Shown: in pieces, positions 51,586-60,968 of the stretch | Position numbering within the stretch: position 1 is the stretch's first letter | How the letters are laid out: each line of letters begins with the position of its first letter | Assembly (NCBI GenBank): GCA_965198495.1 | Contig: CBDAPL010000001.1 | Coordinates: 2,294,001 to 2,358,000, forward strand | Direction of reading: 5' to 3' | From: RH-AL1 sp965198495 | GTDB lineage: Bacteria; Pseudomonadota; Alphaproteobacteria; Rhizobiales; Beijerinckiaceae | Length of the DNA stretch: 64,000 nt | Notes under the pieces: generated by a model | Told to the model about the DNA's origin: nothing | Databases searched by the model: none | The model's input: the letters and a program-made list of their open reading frames with translations, nothing else | Position numbers and translations under genes: made by a program

Positions 51586-52784
51586 GCCGGCACCGGCAGG
51601 CGGACAGTGGCGATGGCGAGGGTGGCGATTCCCTCCTCCCGCCCGGTGAAGCCGAGCCGTTCGGAGGTCGTCGCTTTCACCGCGACGCGTTCGAGCGGAA
51701 GGTCGACAACCTCGGCGATCCGCGCGCGGATGGCGTCGCGGTGCGGTCCGACTTTCGGCGTCTCGCAGACGACCGTCGCGTCGATGTTGGCGATCATGCC
51801 GCCGCGTACTCGCACCGCCTTCGCGGCCGCCTTGAGGAAAATCGACGAATCGGCGCCTTTCCAGCGCGGATCCGACGGGGGAAAGTGGCTGCCGATATCG
51901 CCGTCGCCGAGCGCGCCGTAAAGCGCGTCGGTAATCGCGTGTGAGAGAACGTCGGCATCCGAATGGCCGATGAGACCCTTGGAGTGCGGCACCTTGAGCC
52001 CGCCAAGCCAGACGTGGTCACCCGGCCCGAAGGCGTGCACGTCGTAGCCCTGGCCCATGCGAACGTCGGGGCAATCCCGAATGAGGCGTGCCTCGGCGGT
52101 CGCAACATCCTCGGGGCTTGTCACTTTCATATTGCCGGAATCTCCTTCGAAAACGTAGACCGGATGTCCGGCCCATTCTGCCACTGCCGCGTCATCCGTC
52201 AAATCGCGGGCGCCTGCGAGGTAAGCCGCGGTATGCGCGGCATGAATCAAGTCGAGGCGAAAGGCTTGAGGGGTCTGTACGGCGCGGAGCGCCTGGCGAC
52301 GCGGAGTCGCGACGATGCGGCCGGCATCGTCCACTTCCTTGATCGTGTCGGTAATGGGTAAACCTGGCACGGCCGCCCCGTTCTTAGCCGCCGCGGCCCT
52401 CGCGCGAGCGATCAGCGACGCCGACGGGAATGGTCGCGCGCCATCGTGGATCAGAACGATCGACGGCGGCACTGTAAGAGAGGCGAGACTGGCCAGTCCG
52501 GCTCTCACACTATCCTGCCTGGACGCGCCTCCATGAACCGCTTCCAGCACCCTTTCCGTTCCCAACGCGATCTCAGCGAGACTGGCCGCGTAGAAGTCAG
52601 CATCGTCTGGATGGGTGACGACCAGCACGCGCGCGGTCGCATCGGCCGCAAGCAGTCGTTGCAACGTGTGCGTGAGGAGCGGGCGTCCGGCCAGTCGCAG
52701 ATATTGCTTCGGAAGAGCGGCGCCGACGCGCGAACCGCGTCCTGCCGCGACCACCAGGATCGCCGCGGTGGGCTCGGTCGTCAT
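51582..52784 (-). CDS. ispDF: Bifunctional IspD/IspF enzyme of the MEP isoprenoid pathway
   Basis: The fusion joins 2-C-methyl-D-erythritol 4-phosphate cytidylyltransferase (IspD) and 2,4-cyclodiphosphate synthase (IspF). From the ATG at 52784 the protein has 400 residues. The IspD half has AAILVVAAGRGSRVGAALPK and VLIHDGARPFPSASLIARAR; the IspF half starts at about residue 245 with RMGQGYDVHAFGPGDHVWLG (metal Asp and His) and IGHSDADVLSHAITDALYGA. Fused ispDF is typical of alphaproteobacteria. It is divergent from dusB and coupled to the cinA-type gene. Confidence 0.95.
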   Translation of the reverse strand: MTTEPTAAILVVAAGRGSRVGAALPKQYLRLAGRPLLTHTLQRLLAADATARVLVVTHPDDADFYAASLAEIALGTERVLEAVHGGASRQDSVRAGLASLASLTVPPSIVLIHDGARPFPSASLIARARAAAAKNGAAVPGLPITDTIKEVDDAGRIVATPRRQALRAVQTPQAFRLDLIHAAHTAAYLAGARDLTDDAAVAEWAGHPVYVFEGDSGNMKVTSPEDVATAEARLIRDCPDVRMGQGYDVHAFGPGDHVWLGGLKVPHSKGLIGHSDADVLSHAITDALYGALGDGDIGSHFPPSDPRWKGADSSIFLKAAAKAVRVRGGMIANIDATVVCETPKVGPHRDAIRARIAEVVDLPLERVAVKATTSERLGFTGREEGIATLAIATVRLPVPA

Positions 52785-52926
52785 GGCTGAAGCAGGAGGA
52801 AAAAGCAAAGCACGTTCGTTCATGTCCAATAAGCTGACGGAGGTCAAACCGAGACCGGCTGAACACTTCCGCTCACGCGAAACGATTTCAACTTGCCGCG
52901 CCGCAGATTTTGACTACGATGTGTGC

Positions 52927-53934
52927 ATGTACAAATTTGCACATTTAGAAGGCAAGATAGGCGCGAGGGGGCAAATCGGGGCTGCGCTTCTGGCGCCGAT
53001 GTCCGGCATCAGCGATCTAGGAATGCGACGGGCCGCGCAAAAATACGGCGCCGGCCTCACGATATGCGAGATGGTCGACAGCGCCTTCTACTTGGACGGC
53101 GATGGCGCCACGAGAGCAAAGGCGCAGGGCGGCGGCATCGCGTGCCATGTGGTTCAGATCGCCGGCTGTAAGCCGGGGCTCATCGCCCAGGCGGCGAAGC
53201 TCGCCGAAGACCAGGGCGCCACGATGGTCGACATCAACATGGGCTGTCCGGCGAAGAAGGTCGTCGGCGGTCTGGCTGGATCGGCGTTGATGCGCGACCT
53301 CGACATAGCTATTGAACTCGTTCGGGCGGCTATCACGGCGGTCTCCATACCCGTTTCAGTCAAGATGCGGCTTGGCTGGGATGATGCCTCGCGCAACGCG
53401 CCAGAACTCGCGCGCCGAGCCGAGATGGAAGGCGTGGCGATGATCACGGTTCACGGTCGGACGCGTTGTCAGTTCTACAATGGCCGGGCAGACTGGGCGG
53501 CTATTCGCGCCGTGACCGAGGCCGTGTCTATTCCTGTCGTTGCCAATGGGGATTGCAACGGTATCGAAGATGCGCGAGCGATGCTGGCGGAGTCGGGCGC
53601 GGCGGCCGTGATGGTCGGTCGCGCCGCCGTCGGTCGCCCCTGGCTCGTCGGGGACATCGCTCATGCCTTGGCGACCGGGACGGCAAGACCTCCGCTGGCG
53701 CCGCAGGTCCGTCGCGACGTCGCGATCGAACATTATACGACGCTGCTCTCACTGTTCGGCGTGGCGCATGGAGTGCGTCACGCGCGCAAACACCTCGCCG
53801 CCTACGCGGCGCATGCCGGTTGTGGCTCGGGCAACTCGCTTCATCGCGCGCTTGTCACCAGTGACAAACCCGATCTTGCGCTACGGTTGTTGCACGAAGT
53901 TTTCGACAACGACGGCATGAAGTTGGCCGCATGA
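52927..53934 (+). CDS. dusB: tRNA-dihydrouridine synthase
   Basis: DusB reduces uridine to dihydrouridine in tRNA with FMN. From the ATG at 52927 the protein has 335 residues: LLAPMSGISDLGMRRAAQKY, INMGCPAKKVVGGLAGSALM with the catalytic Cys, MITVHGRTRCQFYNGRADW and VMVGRAAVGRPWLVGDIAHA. It is the NifR3-type gene long known to precede ntrBC in alphaproteobacteria. Its stop overlaps the ntrB start (ATGA). The in-frame sequence upstream of 52927 does not look coding. Confidence 0.95.
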   Translation: MYKFAHLEGKIGARGQIGAALLAPMSGISDLGMRRAAQKYGAGLTICEMVDSAFYLDGDGATRAKAQGGGIACHVVQIAGCKPGLIAQAAKLAEDQGATMVDINMGCPAKKVVGGLAGSALMRDLDIAIELVRAAITAVSIPVSVKMRLGWDDASRNAPELARRAEMEGVAMITVHGRTRCQFYNGRADWAAIRAVTEAVSIPVVANGDCNGIEDARAMLAESGAAAVMVGRAAVGRPWLVGDIAHALATGTARPPLAPQVRRDVAIEHYTTLLSLFGVAHGVRHARKHLAAYAAHAGCGSGNSLHRALVTSDKPDLALRLLHEVFDNDGMKLAA

Positions 53935-55116
53935 GCGCCCGTCGCTCCTTTCGACTGCTCACCAAATCGGGCACCAAGGCCGATACGCCTCAGGCGACGT
54001 CGCTGTCCGAGGCGGTCCCGCCCCTTGCCGCGTTGCAGGTTCTCGACACGCTGCCGAACCCGATTTTTACGGTCGACGACCAAGGCATTATCGACAGTGC
54101 GAACCCGGCCGCGGAGGATTTCTTCGGTACGAGCCTTACGGCACCACGCAGACAGGTACTTGCGTCTCTCCTGCCCGTCGGCTCTTCGCTCCTGACTTTA
54201 ATCGAGCAAATCAGAGAGCAGGGTGGGGCAATCAACGAGTATAGCGTCGACCTCGGCTTGCCGCGCCTCGGCGTTGAACGCCTCGTCGATATCTTCGTAA
54301 CGCCGCTAATGCCTCTGAGCCGCACCATGGTCGTCATGCTTCGCGAACGCTCGATTGCCGAGAAGCTCAATCGCCAGCATGCCCAGCGCGATGCAGCGCG
54401 GTCGGTGTCAGCAATGGCCTCGATGCTCGCGCACGAGATCAAAAACCCGTTGTCGGGCATCCGTGGCGCCGCGCAACTGATCGAGACGGAAGCCAGCGAT
54501 GACGATCGCATGCTGACTCGACTGATCTGTGATGAGACGGACCGTATCGTGAAGCTCGTCGACCGCATGAAGCCGTTTTCCAGCGGTCCCTCCCGAGGAG
54601 CACGAAAGCGTCAACATCCATGCCGTGCTCGATCACGTCAAGAAAGTGTCCCAGGCCGGCTTTGCCCGGCACATTCGGTTCAAGGAAATCTACGATCCCT
54701 CTTTGCCACCGATCCTCGGCTCGCGCGATCAACTCATCCAAGTCTTCCTGAATCTCTCGAAAAATGCCGCCGAGGCGATCGGAACCGACCGCGCGGATGG
54801 CGAAATCGAACTGCGTACGGCATTCCGCCCTGGCGTACGCCTGAAGATCAACGGGTCCGATACGCCGGTCAGCCTGCCGCTGGAGTTTTGCGTTCGTGAC
54901 AACGGTCCCGGAATACCAGCCGAGATCATGCCGCGCCTCTTCGATCCCTTCGTAACGACGAAGCCGACGGGGACTGGCCTCGGACTTGCTTTGATTGCGA
55001 AAATCGTCGGCGACCACGGGGGCATCGTTGAATGCGAGTCGCACGCGAACCGCACGACGTTCAAAGTACTCATGCCGATGCACGCACCGGACAAGCTGTC
55101 CGAGCGGGACGCGTAG
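53931..55116 (+). pseudogene. ntrB: Nitrogen regulation sensor kinase NtrB, interrupted by a frameshift
   Basis: NtrB phosphorylates NtrC when PII signals nitrogen shortage. The first frame (from 53931) has the PAS domain (LDTLPNPIFTVDDQGIIDSA) and the H box SMLAHEIKNPLSGIRGAAQL with the phospho-accepting His, to IVKLVDRMKPF. Between about 54567 and 54600 the sense passes into the next frame: EEHESVNIHAVLDHVKKVSQ, the N box LSKNAAEAIGT and the G boxes DNGPGIPAEIM and TGTGLGLALIAKI, to the stop at 55116. The whole span is 3n+1 bases, so one extra base (or two missing) explains it. Unrepaired, the ATP-binding domain is lost. Sequence error is a serious possibility. Confidence 0.92.
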
Positions 55117-55145
55117 GGCCGCGGCGGTGAGCGGGTAAGTAAGCG

Positions 55146-56624
55146 ATGGATCCGGGTCATATACTTGTCGCCGACGACGACGCGGCCATACGCACCGTGT
55201 TGAGCCAAGCGCTTTCGCGCGCCGGCTACGACGTACGGACAACGGGGACCGCGGCAACGCTGTGGAGCTGGATCAAGGCCGGCGACGGCGATCTCGTCAT
55301 CACCGATGTCGTCATGCCGGACGAGAATGCCTTCGAGTTGCTGCCGCGGATCAAGAAGCTTCGGCCGGAACTGCCGATCATCGTGATGAGTGCGCAGAAC
55401 ACGTTCATGACCGCGATCAAGGCGTCCGAGCGCGGCGCCTACGATTATCTCCCCAAGCCCTTCGATCTTCGCGAACTGGTCTCGATTGTCGGGCGCGCTC
55501 TGGCCGAGCCGAAGAACCGCGCCAAGGCTGTCCTGCCGGAAGATCTGGACAACATGCCCCTCGTCGGGCGTTCGCCGGCGATGCAGGAGATCTACCGCTC
55601 GCTTGCCCGCTTGATGGCGACGGATCTGACGGTGATGATCACCGGCGAGTCCGGCACCGGGAAGGAACTCGTCGCGCGCGCGTTGCACGATTACGGCAAG
55701 CGCAAGAAGGGCCCGTTCGTCGCCATCAACATGGCGGCGATCCCACGCGACCTGATCGAGAGCGAATTGTTCGGCCACGAGAAGGGCGCGTTCACCGGCG
55801 CCAATCAGCGATCGGCCGGTCGTTTCGAACAAGCCGAAGGCGGCACGCTTTTCCTGGACGAGATCGGCGACATGCCGATGGAGGCGCAAACGCGTCTCCT
55901 GCGCGTCCTTCAACAGAGCGAATATACGACGGTCGGCGGGCGAACCGCGATCAAGACGAACGTCAGGATCATCGCGGCCACCAACAAGGATTTGCGGATC
56001 TTGATAGGGCAGGGCCTCTTTCGCGAGGATCTGTTCTTTCGGCTCAACGTCGTGCCGCTGCGTCTGCCGCCGCTTCGCGAGCGCATCGAGGATGTCGCTG
56101 ATCTCGCGCAGCACTTCTTCACCCAGGCCGCGGCAGAGGGGCTGCCAGCCAAACACCTCGAGGTCGGCGCACTCGAGCGGATGAAACGCTATCGTTGGCC
56201 GGGCAACATACGCGAACTCGAAAATCTGATCCGCCGGCTCGCCGCCCTGTATCCGCAGGAGTCGATCGGAGAACATCTGGTCGACCTTGAACTGTCGGCC
56301 GATGCCGGCGGTTTCTCGCCCCACCAGCCAAGCAAATCATCGTCGCTCGCGGCGATGCCAACACTCGACGGCGAAGCCCTGCCGCTCTCGACATCGGTCG
56401 AACGCCACCTATCCAAATTGTTCAGCGTGCACGGCGAGGGTTTACCACCGCCGGGACTTTATCATCGCATTCTGCGCGAACTCGAACAGCCGCTTATCTC
56501 GGCGGCTCTCGCCGCCACCCGTGGCAATCAGATCAAGGCGGCCGAGCTTCTAGGTCTCAACCGCAACACCCTGCGCAAGAAGATACGCGACCTCGACATT
56601 CGGCTCATGCGTTCGCCGCGCTAG
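55146..56624 (+). CDS. ntrC: Nitrogen regulation response regulator NtrC
   Basis: NtrC is a sigma-54 activator. The 492-residue protein has a receiver domain with the phosphorylated Asp in LVITDVVMPDENAFEL, a central AAA+ domain with Walker A GESGTGKELVARAL, the sigma-54 contact loop GAFTGANQRSAG and Walker B GGTLFLDEIGDMP, and a C-terminal Fis-type helix-turn-helix (IKAAELLGLNRNTLRKKIRD). All parts needed for sigma-54 activation are intact. It lies 29 bases after ntrB. Probable targets in the window are the glnB and glnII promoters. Confidence 0.97.
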   Translation: MDPGHILVADDDAAIRTVLSQALSRAGYDVRTTGTAATLWSWIKAGDGDLVITDVVMPDENAFELLPRIKKLRPELPIIVMSAQNTFMTAIKASERGAYDYLPKPFDLRELVSIVGRALAEPKNRAKAVLPEDLDNMPLVGRSPAMQEIYRSLARLMATDLTVMITGESGTGKELVARALHDYGKRKKGPFVAINMAAIPRDLIESELFGHEKGAFTGANQRSAGRFEQAEGGTLFLDEIGDMPMEAQTRLLRVLQQSEYTTVGGRTAIKTNVRIIAATNKDLRILIGQGLFREDLFFRLNVVPLRLPPLRERIEDVADLAQHFFTQAAAEGLPAKHLEVGALERMKRYRWPGNIRELENLIRRLAALYPQESIGEHLVDLELSADAGGFSPHQPSKSSSLAAMPTLDGEALPLSTSVERHLSKLFSVHGEGLPPPGLYHRILRELEQPLISAALAATRGNQIKAAELLGLNRNTLRKKIRDLDIRLMRSPR

Positions 56625-56776
56625 GTGGAGCGCACCGCCCCGAGCGCCGTCGATTTGTCGTAATCTTGCAACAGGTGTGCATTACCCGATAGAGTTGATC
56701 GGGCAACGCGGGCTTTCATGGTCCGTGCGCGCGAGGCTGTCGCCAGCGCGTGAGGCACGCGGATAATCGTCGAAGC

Positions 56777-59020
56777 ATGACAGCATCGAACACCGAGGTC
56801 ATCGCGAGCTCGCGTCATACCCTGGCACGCTTCGGACCGGTGGCGGTGGTGCTCGCGCTCTTCGTCGCGACGTGCAGCTTCCTCATCTTCTCCGATTACA
56901 CGCCGGTGCCGACGACGCCCAGCGTCGTGCTTGGCTTGTTTATCGCCAATATCGTGACGATCCTGACGCTGGCGATCCTCGTCGTTGTCGAGGGTTGGAG
57001 CCTGCTCGCGGCGGTGAAGGCCGGCGTCGCCGGCGCGCGACTTCACATGCGCATCGTCGGGCTGTTCTCGATCATCGCGGCCGTTCCGGTGATCCTTATG
57101 GCGCTCGTCGGCTCGATCACGCTCGACCGCAGCCTCAACCCCGCTTTCATGCAGGATGTCCGCGGCTTCGTGCAGAATACGATCGAGGCCGCCACACTCT
57201 ATCGCGAGGCCCAGTGCCGTTCCCTGCTCCAGGAGACAAGGCTTACCGCGCAAGATCTCGATAGTGCCAAGGCGTTTCTGACCGTCGACCGCGCGATCCT
57301 GCGTGACTACTTCGCGTCTCGGGCTAAGTTTCTCGGCTTCAGCGCCGCAGCGCTTCTGAAGCCTGACGGCACGATGATCGAGCGCGCCAATGTCGACTCC
57401 AAGCTCGGCGCGCTCGGTACGGCGATCGTGAAGCCATCGCCGCAGGATTTCACCGATGCCAGGAAGAACGAGCCGCTTTGTCTCCTCCTCGACGGCGAGC
57501 GCACCTTCGTGGCCTTGCGTCCGGTGACGCTCTTTCCCGACACCTACCTTTATGCCGCGCGGCCCGTCGACAGTTTCACCGTCGAGTTTCCCAAACAGGC
57601 CAAGCAGCTGGTGGTCCGCTACGACGCCTTCGACCGGCACCGCAGCGCGATCTCGATTGCTTTCGCGACGATGTATGTTTCTATCGCTCTCATCATGCTG
57701 CTCTCGGCGACTTGGCTTGGCCTCTCGTTCGCCAATCGCCTCGTCGATCCGATCCGGCGGCTGATCAGCGCGACCGATCAGGTCGCCTCCGGGAACCTCT
57801 TCACTCAGGTGCAGATCGATCGCTCGGAGGGCGATCTCGCCCATCTCGGGGAAACCTTCAACAAGATGACCTCGGAGCTGCGCCTGCAGCAAAATCGCCT
57901 TGTCGCCGCCAGCACGTTGATCGACGAGCGGCGCATCTTCACCGAGGCCGTGCTATCGGGCGTCCCGGTCGCTGTCATAGGCGTCGATCCGGCCGGCAAG
58001 ATCACGACGCTCAATCCCTCGGCGGAGCACCTGATCGTGCCGGGCGGTGACGCGCAGACCTTGATTGGTCAAACGGTGGAAGGCGTCGTTCCGGAGATCG
58101 CGGCGATCCTCGGCGAGGCGCAGACCAGTCAGCACAAGCTCGTGCATGGACAGGTCCAGCTCTCACGCGAGGGCAGGGACCGCTTGTTCAATGTCCGCGT
58201 CACCAGCGAACCTTCGGCCAAGAGCGACAAGAGCGTCGTCGTCACGCTTGACGACATCACCGACGTGCTCGACGCGCAGCGCTCCGCCGCCTGGGGCGAC
58301 GTGGCGCGCCGCATCGCGCACGAGATCAAGAATCCCCTGACGCCAATTCAGCTTTCCGCTGAGCGTATCAAGCGCAAGTACGGGAAGCTGATTACCGTCG
58401 ACAAGGAGATCTTCGATCAGTGCACGGATACGATCGTTCGCCAGGTCGACGATATCAAGCGCATGGTCGACGAGTTCTCGTCCTTCGCCCGTATGCCGAA
58501 AGCCTTGCTCGAGAAGGACGATCTGTCCGAATGCCTGCGACGCGTGCTGTTCCTGATGCGGGTCGCGCACACCGAGATCGCTTTCGAGGATCGTCTGCCC
58601 GACAACGCGGTGATCATGCGGTTCGATCGCCGCTTGATCTCGCAAGCGGTGACTAACATCGTGAAGAACGCCACGGAAGGCATCGCCGCGCGCGAGCCGC
58701 AGGATTTCAAGGGCCGCATCATCGTATCGATGACGATCGGCGCCAGCGTCGAGATCGACATCATCGACAACGGCAAAGGTTTCCCGCGCGAACAGCGCCA
58801 GCGGCTTCTGGAGCCCTACATGACAACGCGAGCGGAAGGCACCGGTCTAGGCCTGCCGATCGTCGCGAAGATACTCGAAGATCACGGCGGCGGGCTTGAA
58901 CTGCTCGACGCTCCGGGAGGGCAGGGTGCGCGCGTGCACCTCCACTTTCCCAATCGTGAGGCGTCGCAAGACGCCGTCCCCGCGGAACCCGCCCTCGCGG
59001 CGGCCAACGAAACGGCTTAG
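56777..59020 (+). CDS. ntrY: Membrane sensor kinase NtrY
   Basis: From the ATG at 56777 the protein has 747 residues. The N-terminal third has several membrane spans (VAVVLALFVATCSFLIFSDY, IANIVTILTLAILVVVEGWS) and a periplasmic sensor part, followed by HAMP (SFANRLVDPIRRLISATDQV), PAS (FTEAVLSGVPVAVIGVDPAG), the His box DVARRIAHEIKNPLTPIQLS and the ATPase domain with DNGKGFPREQRQRLLEPYMT. This is the standard NtrY plan. With NtrX it works in nitrogen, redox and envelope control in alphaproteobacteria. Confidence 0.96.
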   Translation: MTASNTEVIASSRHTLARFGPVAVVLALFVATCSFLIFSDYTPVPTTPSVVLGLFIANIVTILTLAILVVVEGWSLLAAVKAGVAGARLHMRIVGLFSIIAAVPVILMALVGSITLDRSLNPAFMQDVRGFVQNTIEAATLYREAQCRSLLQETRLTAQDLDSAKAFLTVDRAILRDYFASRAKFLGFSAAALLKPDGTMIERANVDSKLGALGTAIVKPSPQDFTDARKNEPLCLLLDGERTFVALRPVTLFPDTYLYAARPVDSFTVEFPKQAKQLVVRYDAFDRHRSAISIAFATMYVSIALIMLLSATWLGLSFANRLVDPIRRLISATDQVASGNLFTQVQIDRSEGDLAHLGETFNKMTSELRLQQNRLVAASTLIDERRIFTEAVLSGVPVAVIGVDPAGKITTLNPSAEHLIVPGGDAQTLIGQTVEGVVPEIAAILGEAQTSQHKLVHGQVQLSREGRDRLFNVRVTSEPSAKSDKSVVVTLDDITDVLDAQRSAAWGDVARRIAHEIKNPLTPIQLSAERIKRKYGKLITVDKEIFDQCTDTIVRQVDDIKRMVDEFSSFARMPKALLEKDDLSECLRRVLFLMRVAHTEIAFEDRLPDNAVIMRFDRRLISQAVTNIVKNATEGIAAREPQDFKGRIIVSMTIGASVEIDIIDNGKGFPREQRQRLLEPYMTTRAEGTGLGLPIVAKILEDHGGGLELLDAPGGQGARVHLHFPNREASQDAVPAEPALAAANETA

Positions 59021-59025
59021 ACCCC

Positions 59026-60393
59026 ATGGCGAGCGACATCCTCATCGTCGACGACGAAGTCGACATCCGGGAAATCGTATCGGGCATCTTGTCCGACGAG
59101 GGTCACGGGACCCGGACCGCGAAGAATTCCGACGAAGCTTTGGCGGCGGTAAGATCGCGGCGACCGAGCCTCGTCTTTCTCGACATCTGGCTGCAGGGCT
59201 CGAAACTCGACGGCCTGCAGGTGCTGGAGGTTCTCAAGCAGGAAAACCCGAGCCTGCCGGTCGTGATGATATCTGGCCACGGCAACATCGAGACGGCGGT
59301 ATCCGCCATCAAGCTGGGCGCCTACGATTTCATCGAGAAGCCGTTCAAGGCGGATCGCCTGGTGTTGATCGCCGAGCGCGCGCTTGAGAACTCGCGCCTG
59401 AAACGTGAGGTCAGCGACCTCAAGGTGCGCGGCGGCACGACCAACAAGATGATTGGCAAGTCGACCTCCGTGAACCAGCTGCGCCAGGTCATCGAGCGCG
59501 TGGCGCCAGCCAACTCCCGCATCATGATCACGGGCTACGCCGGCGCTGGCAAGGAACTCACCGCCCGCATGATCCACGAGGCGTCGGCGCGGCTGAATGG
59601 TCCCTTCGTCGTCATCAACGCGGCGACGATCGCGCCCGAGACGATGGAGCAGGAGCTTTTCGGTTCCGAAGGGGCTGCCGGCGAAGGCCGCAGCGTCGGC
59701 AAGCTCGAGGAGGCGCATGGCGGCTCGCTCTACATCGACGAGATCGCCGACATGCCGAAGGAGACGCAGGGCAAGATCCTGCGCGTTCTCGTCGAGCAGA
59801 ACTTCACACGCGTTGGAGGCGCCGCGAGGGTGAGCGTCGACGTGCGCATCATCTCCTCGAGCGCGCGAGACCTGGCGAGCCTGATCGCCGAGGGCGCCTT
59901 CCGCGAGGACCTGTTCCACCGCCTGTCGGTCGTGCCGATCCGCGTGCCGTCCCTCTCCGAACGGCGCGACGACATCCCGGAGCTGATCACCTTCTTCATG
60001 GACCAGATCACCACGCAAGCCGGCCTGCCCCGCCGCAGGATCGCCGATGACGCGATGGCGATCCTCCAGTCGCACGACTGGCCGGGCAACATCCGCCAGC
60101 TGAGAAACAACGTGGAAAGGCTGATGATCCTCGCGACCGGCGACGCCGATGCGGAGATCACGGCCGACATGCTACCTTCCGAGGTCGGCGCGCTGGTACC
60201 GGCGACGCCGACCGGGGCAGGTGGCGAGAAGCTGATGAGCCTGCCGCTGCGTGAGGCGCGCGAAGTGTTCGAGCGAGAATACCTCATGGCACAGGTCAGC
60301 CGCTTCGGCGGGAATATCTCGCGTACGGCCGAGTTCATCGGAATGGAGCGATCGGCGTTACACCGCAAGCTGAAGTCGCTGGGAATCGATTGA
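59026..60393 (+). CDS. ntrX: Response regulator NtrX
   Basis: The 455-residue protein starts 5 bases after ntrY and has a receiver domain (ILIVDDEVDIREIVSGILSD, Asp in LVFLDIWLQGSKLDGLQVLE), an AAA+ domain and a C-terminal Fis-type helix (NISRTAEFIGMERSALHRKL). The GAFTGA sigma-54 contact loop is missing: the place reads LFGSEGAAGEGRSVGKLEEA. This loss is known for alphaproteobacterial NtrX and means it is unlikely to activate sigma-54 in the usual way. Its stop overlaps the start of the following chromate-transport gene (TTGA). Confidence 0.95.
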   Translation: MASDILIVDDEVDIREIVSGILSDEGHGTRTAKNSDEALAAVRSRRPSLVFLDIWLQGSKLDGLQVLEVLKQENPSLPVVMISGHGNIETAVSAIKLGAYDFIEKPFKADRLVLIAERALENSRLKREVSDLKVRGGTTNKMIGKSTSVNQLRQVIERVAPANSRIMITGYAGAGKELTARMIHEASARLNGPFVVINAATIAPETMEQELFGSEGAAGEGRSVGKLEEAHGGSLYIDEIADMPKETQGKILRVLVEQNFTRVGGAARVSVDVRIISSSARDLASLIAEGAFREDLFHRLSVVPIRVPSLSERRDDIPELITFFMDQITTQAGLPRRRIADDAMAILQSHDWPGNIRQLRNNVERLMILATGDADAEITADMLPSEVGALVPATPTGAGGEKLMSLPLREAREVFEREYLMAQVSRFGGNISRTAEFIGMERSALHRKLKSLGID

Positions 60394-60968
60394 TCGCGCG
60401 GGCTGACGCCGAGGCCGAGCCGGAGGAGGAGCTCGGTCCGACTGTCTGGTCGCTCTTCACGGGCTTTTTTCGAATTGGCGTCCTGGGCTTCGGTGGCGTC
60501 GCCGCTTTCGCGCGGCACGTGCTGGTCGTCGAGCGCGGCTGGCTTGGCGAGCGCGATTTCGCGGAGATGTTCGGCGTCTCCAGCACGCTGCCGGGCGCTA
60601 ACACGGTCAACCTCGCAACGATGCTTGGCGATCGTCATCGCGGGCTGGCCGGCGCTGTGGCCGCCGTACTCGGCCTCCTTGGCGCGCCTCTGCTGATCCT
60701 CGTCGGCTTCGCGACCCTCTACACACATTTCGCGAGCGTCCCCCAGGTCAAGGCGGGGCTGTCGGGCGCCGCGGCCGCTGCCGCAGGCCTCGTGCTCGGC
60801 ACGAGCCTGAAGATCCTCAAGGGTCTTCAGCCGGACGCGGTCACGTGGTTCACCGCGGCGTCGGTGTGCCTTGCCGCGGCCTTCCTCCAGCTCCCGATGG
60901 GTCTGATCCTCGCCGTGGCTATTCCCGCATCCCTCGCCACGGCATTGGTGCGCAGGCGAAGGGCATGA
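60390..60968 (+). CDS. Chromate transporter, N-terminal-type half protein
   Basis: This 192-residue membrane protein matches the N-terminal half of ChrA: LFTGFFRIGVLGFGGVAAFA followed by FAEMFGVSSTLPGANTVNLA (the FGG and PGP-like motifs), with about five to six membrane spans. Short-chain CHR proteins act as pairs of two antiparallel halves; the second half follows at 60965 with a four-base overlap. It starts at TTG overlapping the ntrX stop, so it is translated with the ntr operon. The family exports chromate, but many chromosomal members have no proven substrate. Confidence 0.88.
   Translation: MIARADAEAEPEEELGPTVWSLFTGFFRIGVLGFGGVAAFARHVLVVERGWLGERDFAEMFGVSSTLPGANTVNLATMLGDRHRGLAGAVAAVLGLLGAPLLILVGFATLYTHFASVPQVKAGLSGAAAAAAGLVLGTSLKILKGLQPDAVTWFTAASVCLAAAFLQLPMGLILAVAIPASLATALVRRRRA

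Noticed and set aside
56621..57892. Minus-strand frame of over 400 codons opposite ntrY
   Set aside because: It mirrors the membrane and sensor part of ntrY, with an Arg/Glu/His-rich composition typical of antisense frames.
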